Source: JASGIT01 sp047601665
Lineage (GTDB): Bacteria > Pseudomonadota > Gammaproteobacteria > Burkholderiales > Burkholderiaceae_C
Direction: 5' to 3'
Length of the DNA: 64,000 bases
Assembly: GCA_047601665.1 (NCBI GenBank)
Contig: JASGIT010000001.1
Location: 1,674,001-1,738,000 of the forward strand
This document shows positions 44,562 to 53,558 of the stretch, piece after piece (within the stretch, counting starts at the first letter, position 1; each line of letters begins with the position of its first letter). Below the pieces are notes generated by a model. That model had not been told where the DNA came from and searched no databases. It saw nothing but the letters and a program-made list of their open reading frames with translations. A program made the position numbers and the translations under genes.

Positions 44562-45550
44562 AACCGTCTTTTCGTACTTACGCTTTGCCGTTGATGTTTG
44601 CGGCCCTGGCCGGCTGCGCGACGAAGGGCACGCCGCCGCCCGTGATCCCGCTCGACGAGCCGGTGCAGGCGCAGCCGCTGCCCGAGCCGCCCGCGCCCGT
44701 GGAGGTGGTGGCCGTGCCCGAGGTGCTGCCGATGCCGGCGCAGTTGATGCCGCTGCCCGAGGCCGAGGACGCTAGGCCCGCGCCGGAGCCCGTCGATGAG
44801 AAGGAGCGCGTGGCGCGGGCCAACACCGAGGCCCGCGTCGCACCCACGCGCGAGGGCTACGTCAATGCGATCCAGGTGTGGCCGTTCACTGATGGCGCGC
44901 TGTATCAGGTCTATGCGGCGGTCGGCCGCGTGACCGTGATCGCGCTCCAGCCGGGCGAGGAACTGGTGACGGTGGCCGCTGGCGACACGGTGAGGTGGAT
45001 CGTGGGCGACACGTCCAGCGGCAGCGGCGAAGCGCTTCGCGTGAACGTGATGGTCAAGCCCATCCGCTCGGGCCTCAAGACGAATCTGGTCATCACCACC
45101 AGCCGGCGCACCTATCTGCTGGAACTGACATCCACGGCCAAAACGTGGATGGCCTCGGTGTCCTGGGAATACCCGAAAGACAAGATGCTGGCCTTGCAGC
45201 GCCAGGCGCAGGCAGCCAGCGCCGCCGCGCCAGTCGATGCAGGCCTGTCCCTGGAGAAGATCCGCTTCCGCTATGGCATCAGCGGCAGCAACCCGCCCTG
45301 GAGGCCGCAGCGCGCCTTCGACGACGGCGAGAAGGTCTACATCCAGTTCCCGGCCGGCATCGCCCAGGGCGAGTTGCCGCCGCTGTTCGTGATCGGGCCG
45401 CAGGGCGACGGGCAGTTGGTCAACTACCGCGCCCGCCTGCCGTACCTGATCGTGGATCGCCTGTTCGGCGCGGCCGAGTTGCGCCTGGGCGGCGATGGCG
45501 GCGACGTGGTGCGCATCGAGCGCACGGACGGCGTAGCGCGGAGGAACTGA
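44558..45550 (+). CDS. trbG: Conjugal transfer protein TrbG (VirB9)
   Basis: A 330-residue outer-membrane-complex protein with a lipoprotein-like signal (AALAGCATKG, lipobox Cys at about 16), a Pro-rich linker, and the VirB9 domain (YQVYAAVGRVTVIALQPGEE and LVITTSRRTYLLEL). It overlaps trbF by 4 bases. Confidence 0.94.
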   Translation: MKPSFRTYALPLMFAALAGCATKGTPPPVIPLDEPVQAQPLPEPPAPVEVVAVPEVLPMPAQLMPLPEAEDARPAPEPVDEKERVARANTEARVAPTREGYVNAIQVWPFTDGALYQVYAAVGRVTVIALQPGEELVTVAAGDTVRWIVGDTSSGSGEALRVNVMVKPIRSGLKTNLVITTSRRTYLLELTSTAKTWMASVSWEYPKDKMLALQRQAQAASAAAPVDAGLSLEKIRFRYGISGSNPPWRPQRAFDDGEKVYIQFPAGIAQGELPPLFVIGPQGDGQLVNYRARLPYLIVDRLFGAAELRLGGDGGDVVRIERTDGVARRN

Positions 45551-45552
45551 CG

Positions 45553-46830
45553 ATGAGCCAGGATGATGCTTCCGGCCGTACCGCGCCGCAGGCGGGCAAG
45601 GTCGCGCCCGAATCGGTGGCACTGCGCGCCCAGCCGCGCCCCGTCACGCGCCTGAATCGGCGCACGCTGGCGATGCTCGTGGGTGGCCTGTCGGTGGCCG
45701 TCCTGGGCGCCACGATCTGGTCATTGCAGCCGCACCGGCGCGGTGCGGGCGATCTGACGGAGCTTTACAACGTCGATCGCGTGTCGAAGTCCGAAGGGCT
45801 CGACGGCCTGCCGGCGGACTACTCGAAGCTGCCGAAGGTGCCCGAGCTGGGGCCGCCGCTACCCGGCGACCTCGGCCCGGCCATCGTCGCTTCACAGCAG
45901 CCGGTGGTGCCCAGCTACGCGCCACCGGGCCACGATCCAGAGGATGCTTTGCGCAAGGAAGCCGAAGCGGCCGCGGCGTCGGGGCTGTTCTTCCGTTCGG
46001 GCAACCAGGGCAAGGGCGCCGCCGTTGCCGTGGCTCAGCCTGCGTCCGCGCCCGGTGCGCCGGGCCTGGGCGCCCTGGCGGGCTTCGACCCGCTGGCGGC
46101 TGGGCTGGCCTCGACGGCAGCCCAGCCCACCGACCCGGCCACCGCGCAGAACAGGCAGGACCAGAAAGAGGCGTTCCTGAAAGGCGGTTCTACGGAAACA
46201 CGCAACTCCGGCAGTCTGGCGCTACCGTCGTCGCCGTATCAGGTCATGGCCGGGACAGTGATCGCCGGTGCGCTGGTCACGGGTATCAAGTCGGACTTGC
46301 CGGGCGACGTGATCGCCACGGTGACGGAGCCCGTGTACGACACGGCCACGGGCAAGTTCCTGCTGATCCCGCAGGGTTCGCGCATCCTGGGCAAGTACAA
46401 CAGCCAGGTCAGCTACGGGCAGAGCAGGGTGCAGGTGGTGTGGAACCGCATCATCCTGCCCGACACGTCATCGCTGACGCTCGACAACCTCGTGGGCACC
46501 GACCCGGCCGGCTATGCCGGCCTGGAAGATGACGTGGACTACCACTGGGGCCGCCTCGTCGCGGGCGCGGCGCTGACCACGCTGCTGGGCATCGGCGCCG
46601 AGCTGGCCGCGCCCGAGAACCGCCAGGATGACAATCGCATCATCATCGCCGGGCGCGACAGCGCGCAGGACAGCGTCAATCAGGTCGGGCAGGAACTGAC
46701 CCGGCGCAACATGAACATCCAGCCGACCTTGACGACCCGGCCGGGCCTGCCGGTGCGGATCATCGTGGCGAAAGATCTGGTATTGCGCCCTTACCAGCCG
46801 ATGTTCTATCAGCTTGGGAGGACGCGATGA
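45553..46830 (+). CDS. trbI: Conjugal transfer protein TrbI (VirB10)
   Basis: A 425-residue protein spanning both membranes: cytoplasmic N-terminus, membrane segment at about 39-57, Pro-rich periplasmic stretch and the VirB10 beta-barrel domain (VMAGTVIAGALVTGIKSDLP and LLIPQGSRILGKYNSQVSYG). The start at 45553 follows GGAGGAACTGACG. Confidence 0.95.
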   Translation: MSQDDASGRTAPQAGKVAPESVALRAQPRPVTRLNRRTLAMLVGGLSVAVLGATIWSLQPHRRGAGDLTELYNVDRVSKSEGLDGLPADYSKLPKVPELGPPLPGDLGPAIVASQQPVVPSYAPPGHDPEDALRKEAEAAAASGLFFRSGNQGKGAAVAVAQPASAPGAPGLGALAGFDPLAAGLASTAAQPTDPATAQNRQDQKEAFLKGGSTETRNSGSLALPSSPYQVMAGTVIAGALVTGIKSDLPGDVIATVTEPVYDTATGKFLLIPQGSRILGKYNSQVSYGQSRVQVVWNRIILPDTSSLTLDNLVGTDPAGYAGLEDDVDYHWGRLVAGAALTTLLGIGAELAAPENRQDDNRIIIAGRDSAQDSVNQVGQELTRRNMNIQPTLTTRPGLPVRIIVAKDLVLRPYQPMFYQLGRTR

Positions 46831-47063
46831 GCACGCCGAAGAAACTCCGCCTCGGCCCGCTCCCGCGCGTGGAATCCACGAAGCTGACCTTTGCGTGCCC
46901 GGCCAGCCTGCGCGCGGACCTTGATCGCTACGCAACGCTTCATGCGCAGACCTACGGTGAGGCGGTTGATGCGGCGACGCTCATCCCGCACATGCTGGAG
47001 GCGTTCATGGCGGGGGATCGGGGGTTCAGGAAGGTGCTTCGATCCAAGGCGGTGAAGTGCTAA
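46827..47063 (+). CDS. DUF2274 domain protein
   Basis: A 78-residue protein matching DUF2274 (KLRLGPLPRVESTKLTFACP then AATLIPHMLEAFMAGDRGF). It regularly follows trbI in Tn4371-type elements; function unknown. Overlaps trbI by 4 bases and ends the transfer operon. Confidence 0.9.
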   Translation: MSTPKKLRLGPLPRVESTKLTFACPASLRADLDRYATLHAQTYGEAVDAATLIPHMLEAFMAGDRGFRKVLRSKAVKC

Positions 47064-47074
47064 AATGCATGAAA

Positions 47075-47085
47075 CTTCAATGAAG
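47075..47085 (+). promoter_or_regulatory. Small palindrome before abiEi
   Basis: CTTCA-A-TGAAG just before the abiEi ATG. AbiEi proteins repress their own operon through inverted repeats, so this is a candidate site (inference). Confidence 0.35.
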
Positions 47086-47093
47086 AAATTGAT

Positions 47094-47705
47094 ATGTCCA
47101 GCGTCGTTTCACATCCGCGGAACCTGCCGCGAGGAGGGGCAGCCCATCTCGCTGGCGAGTTGCGGCCGGGGCGCGTCTATCGGCGCGAGGACCTGGCTCG
47201 GCTGTCCACGGCGGTGGACCGGCATTTGCGCGAGTTGGTAGCCAGCGGCAAGCTAAAGAAGCTGGCGCAGGGGCTGTACCACGCGCCCAGGCTGTCCAGC
47301 TTCGGCCCGCTGCCGCCGGACGACGAGCAACTGGTCGGAAGCTTTCTGCGGGATAAAGATTTCCTGATCTTCTCGCCTTCGGTCTACAACACCGTGGGTG
47401 TGGGCACGACACAGCTCTACAACCGCACGCTGGTCTACAACCACAAGCGCCACGGCGTCTTCAAGCTCGGTAACCGCCAGTTCGACTTTCGTGTGAAGCC
47501 GCGCTTCCCGAAGAAGCTGACGCCCGAGTTCCTGTACGTCGATCTGCTGAACAATCTGGACGAACTGGCGGAGGACCGCGAGGCGGTTCTTCTCCAGGCG
47601 CGCGGCAAGCTCGCATCGTTCGATCCCGCCCGCCTGCAAAAGGCCGCCGACAGCTACGGCAGCGTGGCCACGCGCAAGCGTCTGCGGGAGTGGACGGGTG
47701 GCTGA
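47094..47705 (+). CDS. AbiEi-type antitoxin (DUF6088-like)
   Basis: A 203-residue protein with an N-terminal winged-helix part (YRREDLARLSTAVDRHLRELV then SGKLKKLAQGLYH), as in AbiEi antitoxins, and a C-terminal antitoxin-type domain. In type IV AbiE systems the antitoxin does not bind the toxin but counters it and represses the operon. It overlaps the AbiEii gene by 8 bases. Confidence 0.85.
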   Translation: MSSVVSHPRNLPRGGAAHLAGELRPGRVYRREDLARLSTAVDRHLRELVASGKLKKLAQGLYHAPRLSSFGPLPPDDEQLVGSFLRDKDFLIFSPSVYNTVGVGTTQLYNRTLVYNHKRHGVFKLGNRQFDFRVKPRFPKKLTPEFLYVDLLNNLDELAEDREAVLLQARGKLASFDPARLQKAADSYGSVATRKRLREWTGG

Positions 47706-48645
47706 CTTCCTGCACGACCGAACGGACTTCGGCCAACTGCTGGCCCTGGTCGCCGACGAGCGCGGCCTGGACCCGATGCTGGTCGAAAAGGACTACTGGA
47801 TCATGCACGCCCTGTGGGGCCTGCAAGCCCAGGGGTTCCAGTTCGAGCTGAAAGGTGGCACGTCGCTGTCCAAAGGCTTCGGTGTCATCCATCGATTCTC
47901 GGAGGATATCGACATCCGCATCGAGCCGCCTGCCGGCATGGACGTGAAGACCGGGCGCAACCAGGACAAGCCCGCCCACGTGGCATCGCGGCGTGCCTAC
48001 TACGATGAACTGGCCGCCCGCATTCGCATTCCCGGCATCGTGAGTGTGGAGCGCGATACGCAGTTCGACGACGACAAGATGCGCAGTGCCGGTATTCGCC
48101 TGATCTACACGCCGCGCGCTGCCGCGCTTGCGGGTGTCAAAGACGGCATCCTGCTGGAACTGGGGTTCGACGACACGGCCCCCAACCGGCCGGTGACGAT
48201 CTCGTCCTGGGCACTGGACGTGGCGCTGGGCCGAGGCGTGGAGGTGATCATCGACAACCGCGCCGTGGACGTGCCCTGCTATGCGCCGACACACACCTTC
48301 GTCGAGAAGTTGCAGACCATTTCCACCAAGTACCGGCGGCTGGACGAGACGCAGGCGTTCCCCGCGAACTTCCTGCGGCACTACTACGACGTGTACTGCC
48401 TGCTGGGCCTGGCGGAAGTGCAGGCTTTCTTGCGAACGCCGGCCTATCAGGACCGCAAGGCGCAGCGGTTCCGCACTGGAGACGAGCAGGTCATCGCACG
48501 AAACCTGGCGTTCGTGCTGGCGGATGCGGGGCAGCGCGAACGCTTTGCACAGGAGTACAGGAAGACGGCGGCGCTGTACTACCAGGGGCAGCCGAATTTC
48601 GATGAATTGCTGGCGCGGATTCAACAGTATGTCGATGTACTTTAA
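47698..48645 (+). CDS. AbiEii/AbiGii-type nucleotidyltransferase toxin
   Basis: A 315-residue protein. The nucleotidyltransferase signature is GGTSLSK (residues 53-59) with the Asp pair in EDIDIR (Asp70, Asp72). VEKDYWIMHALWGL is the conserved AbiEii N-terminus. Such toxins add nucleotides to tRNA or related targets and cause phage-triggered growth arrest. GTG start overlapping abiEi. It appears intact. Confidence 0.88.
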   Translation: MADFLHDRTDFGQLLALVADERGLDPMLVEKDYWIMHALWGLQAQGFQFELKGGTSLSKGFGVIHRFSEDIDIRIEPPAGMDVKTGRNQDKPAHVASRRAYYDELAARIRIPGIVSVERDTQFDDDKMRSAGIRLIYTPRAAALAGVKDGILLELGFDDTAPNRPVTISSWALDVALGRGVEVIIDNRAVDVPCYAPTHTFVEKLQTISTKYRRLDETQAFPANFLRHYYDVYCLLGLAEVQAFLRTPAYQDRKAQRFRTGDEQVIARNLAFVLADAGQRERFAQEYRKTAALYYQGQPNFDELLARIQQYVDVL

Positions 48646-48668
48646 ATTGCGAGATTGGGCATGTCTAT

Positions 48669-48714
48669 TTGGCGTGAAGATTGGCTGTAAGTTATACTGT
48701 ACAAAAAACCAGTA
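48669..48714 (+). promoter_or_regulatory. Promoter overlapped by a LexA-like box
   Basis: -35 TTGGCG (48669-48674), 18-base spacer and -10 TATACT (48693-48698). The sequence TACTG-N10-CAGTA (48695-48714) overlaps the -10. It fits the E. coli-type LexA consensus CTGT-N8-ACAG with one mismatch. It lies 30 bases before the DUF5131 start. Confidence 0.65.
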
Positions 48715-48744
48715 TATTGAAGCAATGCATTGAAAGAATGGGCA

Positions 48745-49608
48745 ATGGGAAAAGACACCCGCATCGAGTGGACGCACCACACCTTCAATCCATGGTGGGG
48801 TTGTGTGCGCGTGTCCGATGCATGTGACCATTGCTATGCCGAAACATGGGCCAAGCGCTTGGGGGCGGACGTTTGGGGAGCAAAGTCTGAGCGGCGCTTT
48901 TTCGGTGATGCTCACTGGAAGGAGCCTTTGAAGTGGGACCGAGAAGCCAAGGCCAGTAAGACCCGCCGACGCGTGTTCTGTGCGTCCATGGCTGATGTCT
49001 TCGAGAACCGTAAGGATCTGGTTTCGCATCGCCATCGCCTGTTGGAACTCATCGCAGCCACACCCAACCTAGATTGGCTGTTGCTGACCAAGCGCATTCA
49101 TCTCGTGCGCAAGCAGTTGCCCAAGGGTTATGAATTTCCTGCCAACGTGTGGCTTGGAGCCACTGTTGAAAACCAGGATGCCGCTGGCAAGCGACTGAAG
49201 TATCTTCTTGAGTTTGAAACACCGGCTGTCCGGTTCTTGTCTTGTGAGCCGCTGTTAGGGCCTCTGGATCTAAGTCCCTGGTTGAAGGTGAGCGAGGCCG
49301 GTACGCGTGTGGATTGGGTTATTGCTGGTGGAGAATCAGGGCCTGGTGCACGCCCGATGGATCCACAATGGCCGGAGGACTTACGCAAACAATGCAATGC
49401 TGCCGGCGTAGCGTTTCATTTCAAGCAGTGGGGCCACTGGGCACCTTTGGAGCAGGCGGCAGATGCTGTGACCGGTCGTACACCGATCCACATCGTCCGG
49501 CGTGACGGTTCAGAGGTCAAACTGGCCGCTGTCGGAAAAGGCAAAGCTGGACGGTCTCTGGGGGGGCGTCATTGGGATCAGTTCCCGAATACGGGAAATA
49601 GGGTGTAG
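48745..49608 (+). CDS. DUF5131 (phage Gp37/Gp68-type) three-Cys-motif protein
   Basis: A 287-residue protein. It has WTHHTFNPWWGC and the three-cysteine set C-x6-C-x2-C (CVRVSDACDHCYAE), like a radical-SAM or iron-sulfur binding loop, then VFCASMADVFE, WLLLTKR and FLSCEPLLGPLDL, all conserved in DUF5131. The biochemical function is unknown; the family is known for its link to TcmP genes, which follow here. The ATG at 48745 was chosen over an earlier TTG (48730) because the family begins at this point. Confidence 0.88.
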   Translation: MGKDTRIEWTHHTFNPWWGCVRVSDACDHCYAETWAKRLGADVWGAKSERRFFGDAHWKEPLKWDREAKASKTRRRVFCASMADVFENRKDLVSHRHRLLELIAATPNLDWLLLTKRIHLVRKQLPKGYEFPANVWLGATVENQDAAGKRLKYLLEFETPAVRFLSCEPLLGPLDLSPWLKVSEAGTRVDWVIAGGESGPGARPMDPQWPEDLRKQCNAAGVAFHFKQWGHWAPLEQAADAVTGRTPIHIVRRDGSEVKLAAVGKGKAGRSLGGRHWDQFPNTGNRV

Positions 49609-49644
49609 CGTCGATCGACTTCAGTACCGCAGAAAGGCTTGCGC

Positions 49645-50929
49645 TTGGCAGAGAGTCACTACGATTGGAGGAACGGACCGGCAGAGATCGATCCGCATAG
49701 TGTGACGAAGCATGAGGTGCTGGTTGGCTACCTGATTCGGTACTTCGAGCAGCGCACGCTCAATGCGCGGGGACGAGAGCGGTTGCGCATCACGCTGGTA
49801 GATGGATTCTGCGGGGGTGGGCTCTACACGCTCAAAGGAAGAGGCACGGAAATCCTCGGATCTCCGCTTCGCATGCTGGATGCGGTTCGAGAGGCCAGTG
49901 TCCTAGTCAATGCCCACAGAACGAAACCGATCGAACTGGATGTGCGGTACATCTTCATCGACAAGGATGCCCGCGCATTGTCGCACCTGAAACAGGTATT
50001 GCACGACAGAGGTTACGGCGCGCAAATCGGCCAGTCGATCCACGTCATTCACGACGACTTTACCTCTGCGTCGCCGACGGTGTTTCGGTTGATCAAGGCT
50101 CATACTCCCTTGGCGCACACAGCGCTTTTCTTTCTGGATCAGTATGGGTACAGCGAAGTGCCGGCACCTCTGATTCAGCAGATATTTGCCGAGTCGCCGA
50201 AGAGCGAAGTGGTCCTGACGTTCCATGTCTCAGCTTTCGCTACCTATACCAACGATGAGTTCACAGACAAGGTCTCTAGCAAGCTGGCCATCGACATCCG
50301 CTCGGCGTTGGGGGGAAGAACGATCGAGCAAATCAAGGAAGAGGACTCGGCGGACTGGCGGCGCTTCATTCAGGCCGCCCTGTACCAAGCCTTGGTGAAG
50401 GATTGTGGAGCTGAGTACTTCACGCCCTTCTTCATTCGTGGAGAAGGGAGTGGTCAAGGCGAGTACTGGCTTGTGCATCTCTCACGGCACCCGCGGGCGC
50501 AGGATGTGATGAAGCAGGTGCATTGGGAACACCAGAACCATTCCATCCACTACGGTGGTGCGGGCCTTGAGATGCTTGCGACACACATGATGGGTTTTCG
50601 CCAGGAGTTTGAAGGGGGGATTCGTGTTCGACGACGTGGCACAGAACCTTTCCGCCGATGTGTTGCCGCAGCATTTGGCTGAGAACATATTCAAGCGGGC
50701 GCAGCCAGTGCAGATCGGCGAGCTCTACGCCTCGACCTGCAACACGTCCCCCGGCACGTCGCTCATGTACAAGGACGCGCTTCAAAGGTTGTCTGGTGAG
50801 AAAGACATCGTCATTCGGTCCGAGGACGGAACGGTTCGCCGGCTTGCGCGGTACATGCGGGATACGGACTGGATCGAACGAAACCGGCAAGGCTCCCTGT
50901 TCTTCGTTTCGCAAAGGGGTGGGCTGTGA
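49645..50929 (+). pseudogene. tcmP: TcmP (three-Cys-motif partner) gene with a frameshift in G6
   Basis: Two overlapping frames together make one TcmP protein of about 427 residues. The first frame (TTG start at 49645 or 49639, stop at 50682) gives the N-terminal methyltransferase-like fold (LVDGFCGGGLYTL, FFLDQYGYSEVP). The conserved C-terminal domain (FVFDDVAQNLSADVLPQHLA, YASTCNTSPGTSLMYKDAL) continues in the +1 frame to 50929. The switch falls at GAAGGGGGGATT (G6 at 50614-50619); deleting one G restores the gene. The +1-frame stop overlaps the next gene's GTG as GTGA, which marks it as the true end. Sequencing error, decay and phase variation are all possible. Confidence 0.8.
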
Positions 50930-51771
50930 GTTTTTCCCTCATTCGTAGCGATGACCCTTTGCCACATCTGCCGGTGGAGTTAGGGCGGGCCGGCGAGGGT
51001 GTTGGCCGCTGGGTTCCAGAGATGAAGCATACCTTTCTGGCCAAGTACGTGGAGGGCACGAGGAGAGCCCGCGAGAAGTTCAAGCAGCGCGTCTATGTCG
51101 ATCTGTTCTGCGGTCCCGGACGTATTCAGGTCAAGGGCGAAACGATGACTCGCCCTGGTGGTGCACAGATCGCATGGCAGCACTCGCTGCGGGACAACGT
51201 GGCCTTTACTTCGTGTTTTGTCGGTGATCTTGACGCGTCGCGCGCATCGGCTTGCGCGGAGCGGCTGCGCGCGATGGGTGCGCCGACCACAGCCTTGCCG
51301 GGGGCCGCCGAGTCCACGGTCGATCAAGTGCTTCAAATGATCCCGAAGGGCGCCCTATGCCTCGCTTACCTTGATCCTTATAACCTCCAGTACCTATCGT
51401 TCAGTGTCATCGAGAAACTGGCGCGGTTGAAGTACGTTGATTTTGCGGTCCATTTCAGCACCATGGATCTGCGGCGTAACGTGCTGATGGAGTACAACCC
51501 GGAGCGGGCGCGCTTCGACGCGGCAGCGCCTGGCTGGCGGGATCATATCGATCCGACTGCATTCGTGCGCGGTGATGCTGACGAGGCGTTTTTCGACTAC
51601 TGGTGTGGCCTGGTGCGTGGCCTTGGGTTTTCGATCAGTCGGCGCATGCCGCTGGTGCGCGACGAAGGAAATCGGCCGCTGTACCACTTGGTGTTCTTCA
51701 GCCGTCATGAACTTCCAAACAGGATCTGGGGCGATGTGGCTCAAGGGCCAAACCGGGAATTCGACTTCTAG
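50926..51771 (+). CDS. Second three-Cys-motif partner protein (TcmP-like)
   Basis: A 281-residue protein with VDLFCGPGRIQV (residues 58-69, a SAM-binding motif I type loop) and YLDPYNLQYLSFSVIEKLAR, both TcmP hallmarks. It is shorter than and distinct from the first copy. The GTG start overlaps the restored stop of the first tcmP, so the three genes form one operon. Function unknown. Confidence 0.83.
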   Translation: MSFSLIRSDDPLPHLPVELGRAGEGVGRWVPEMKHTFLAKYVEGTRRAREKFKQRVYVDLFCGPGRIQVKGETMTRPGGAQIAWQHSLRDNVAFTSCFVGDLDASRASACAERLRAMGAPTTALPGAAESTVDQVLQMIPKGALCLAYLDPYNLQYLSFSVIEKLARLKYVDFAVHFSTMDLRRNVLMEYNPERARFDAAAPGWRDHIDPTAFVRGDADEAFFDYWCGLVRGLGFSISRRMPLVRDEGNRPLYHLVFFSRHELPNRIWGDVAQGPNREFDF

Positions 51772-51939
51772 ACAAGGTAGCTGGCAGGCTGGCAAGTTAG
51801 TGAGAACTATCAATTAAAGCGCGCCGCCTCAACGTGTGGGAATGCTTGTCGGATGGGATGTTACATTTGGCGAATAAGAGAGTAGAAGGAGTTTGGTGCT
51901 TCCCGCGCGCCGCCTTCCGCGCAACTGGAGGAGCGACGC

Positions 51940-52950
51940 ATGCCGATCGAGAGCATCTACAGTTTTCTCACTTATCCGAAAAATCACGATAAGGCCGAGG
52001 AAAAGATTGAGGGCGTCCACATCAAGCCCGACGGCGGCAAGCTATCCAAGATGCTTGCAGAAGTATTCGACAGCAGAAGATCCAAGCGCGACGTGCCGGT
52101 TACGTTCAACGCGGTCAACCAGATCAACGAGACGCGCGAGCAGCTTTTGGCCTTCTTCGACAGCCCTAAGCTCTCCACGGCGCGCCGCCTCGCGCGCGCC
52201 TTGCAGGAAGCCACGCCCGGCACCGCCGGCATGGGTCTTTTCTTCGTGTGTCTGGGCTCCGATGAAGGGAAAGTGGGCACCCGCGTCGTCCTTTCGCGCT
52301 TTGCTGCCGAAGAGGCGGTCGTGGCTAGCAAGAAGGGCGGGGCGCTAAGCGTCGAGTTCGTGGAACAGGTATTCTTGAAGAACGCGCATACCTACAAAGC
52401 CGCGAGCTACCGGCACGAGGCCGGCAAGGCCGACGCATGGAAGGGCATCGCGACCGACCGCCAGCTCAATCACGGCGCGAAGGCCATCGCCGACTACTGG
52501 ATTGTTGACTTCCTCCGCTCGGATCTGACGACTACGGCGGCAGAGGGAACACGCCGGCTCGCCATCGCCATGAAAAATGCCAGTAGGAGCTCCACCGATT
52601 CGCAAGTGCGCAGTGAGATCGTCGCGGCCGCGAAGCTCGCGCCCAACTTGCCGCCTCGCGCCATGACCATCGAGCAGTTTTGCGACCAGTTCGCGATGTC
52701 GCCTGCGGCCAAGGAGGCAGTGAAGGCTGCGGTGAAGCCTTCGCGGCTGATCGCCGAGTCGTTTCGCTTCGACGCCGACGAGTTCCACAAGCATGCCCCT
52801 TATCGGCAAGTCGAACTGGACAACGACGTCACGCTCACGGCGCCCACCGACACCTTCGACGAGGTGTTGCAGCACCGCAAGGTCGGCGAGGAGCACGCGT
52901 TCGCCACGCGCGGCAGGATCGTGGATGAAAAGTTGAGGTCTAACCGTTGA
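51940..52950 (+). CDS. NA37/NdpA-like protein
   Basis: A 336-residue protein that I recognise only loosely. GLFFVCLGSDEGKVGTRVVL, then YKAASYRHEA and DRQLNHGAKAIADYWIVDFL, follow the order of the 37-kDa nucleoid-associated protein family (NdpA/YejK). It has a good ribosome-binding site (GGAGGAGCGACGC). Its stop overlaps the TTG start of the RelA/SpoT-domain gene, so they form an operon. In this context it is more likely a defence component than a chromosomal nucleoid protein. Confidence 0.65.
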   Translation: MPIESIYSFLTYPKNHDKAEEKIEGVHIKPDGGKLSKMLAEVFDSRRSKRDVPVTFNAVNQINETREQLLAFFDSPKLSTARRLARALQEATPGTAGMGLFFVCLGSDEGKVGTRVVLSRFAAEEAVVASKKGGALSVEFVEQVFLKNAHTYKAASYRHEAGKADAWKGIATDRQLNHGAKAIADYWIVDFLRSDLTTTAAEGTRRLAIAMKNASRSSTDSQVRSEIVAAAKLAPNLPPRAMTIEQFCDQFAMSPAAKEAVKAAVKPSRLIAESFRFDADEFHKHAPYRQVELDNDVTLTAPTDTFDEVLQHRKVGEEHAFATRGRIVDEKLRSNR

Positions 52951-53558
52951 CCGATGCCGAACTGCTCGCGGAATACGCGCGGCGCCACGAGGTCGCGCTG
53001 AAGCCTTTGGCCGAAGGGCTGGCTCGCCACCTGACCGATCGATTGGCAGGCGTGAAGCGGATCGACCGCGTGAGCGCCCGCGCCAAAGATCCGGAGCGCT
53101 TTTTGGCCAAGGCGACGAAGGAGGCGGACGGAAGACGCAAATATGGAGACCCGTTCAGCCAGATTCAGGACCAAGTGGCCGCTCGCGTCACGGTGTTTTA
53201 TCTTTCGGACGTGGAAGCGGTCGAAGCGACGCTTCGAAAATACTTCAACCGCATCGAAGAGATCACGGTGGCCGAGGAGCCCAAGAAGTTCGGCTACGAG
53301 GGCCGACATCTGATTCTCGCCATCCCCGAAGAGCTTTTCGAAGAAGAGGAGCACCCGGATGCTCCGGATTTTTTCGAACTGCAAATCAAGACGCTGTTCC
53401 AGCACGCGTGGAGCGAGGCCGAGCACGACTTGGCCTACAAGCCGCCGACGCCGCTCACCGACGGGCAGACACGCGAGATCGCCTTCACCGCGGCGCAGGC
53501 TTGGGGTGCCGATCAGATGTTCGCCAAGCTGTTCAAAGAGCTCGGGGAGAATAGATGA
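52947..53558 (+). CDS. RelA/SpoT-domain nucleotidyltransferase-like protein
   Basis: A 203-residue protein made of one RelA/SpoT synthetase-type domain: RVSARAKDPERFLAKA, DQVAARVTVFYLSD, FGYEGRHLILAIP and FELQIKTLFQHAWSEAEHDL, the last being the strongest family block. Single-domain members make alarmones or modify tRNA and some act in phage defence. TTG start overlapping the upstream stop; its own stop overlaps the SIR2-like start as ATGA, so three genes were coupled. Confidence 0.85.
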   Translation: MTDAELLAEYARRHEVALKPLAEGLARHLTDRLAGVKRIDRVSARAKDPERFLAKATKEADGRRKYGDPFSQIQDQVAARVTVFYLSDVEAVEATLRKYFNRIEEITVAEEPKKFGYEGRHLILAIPEELFEEEEHPDAPDFFELQIKTLFQHAWSEAEHDLAYKPPTPLTDGQTREIAFTAAQAWGADQMFAKLFKELGENR

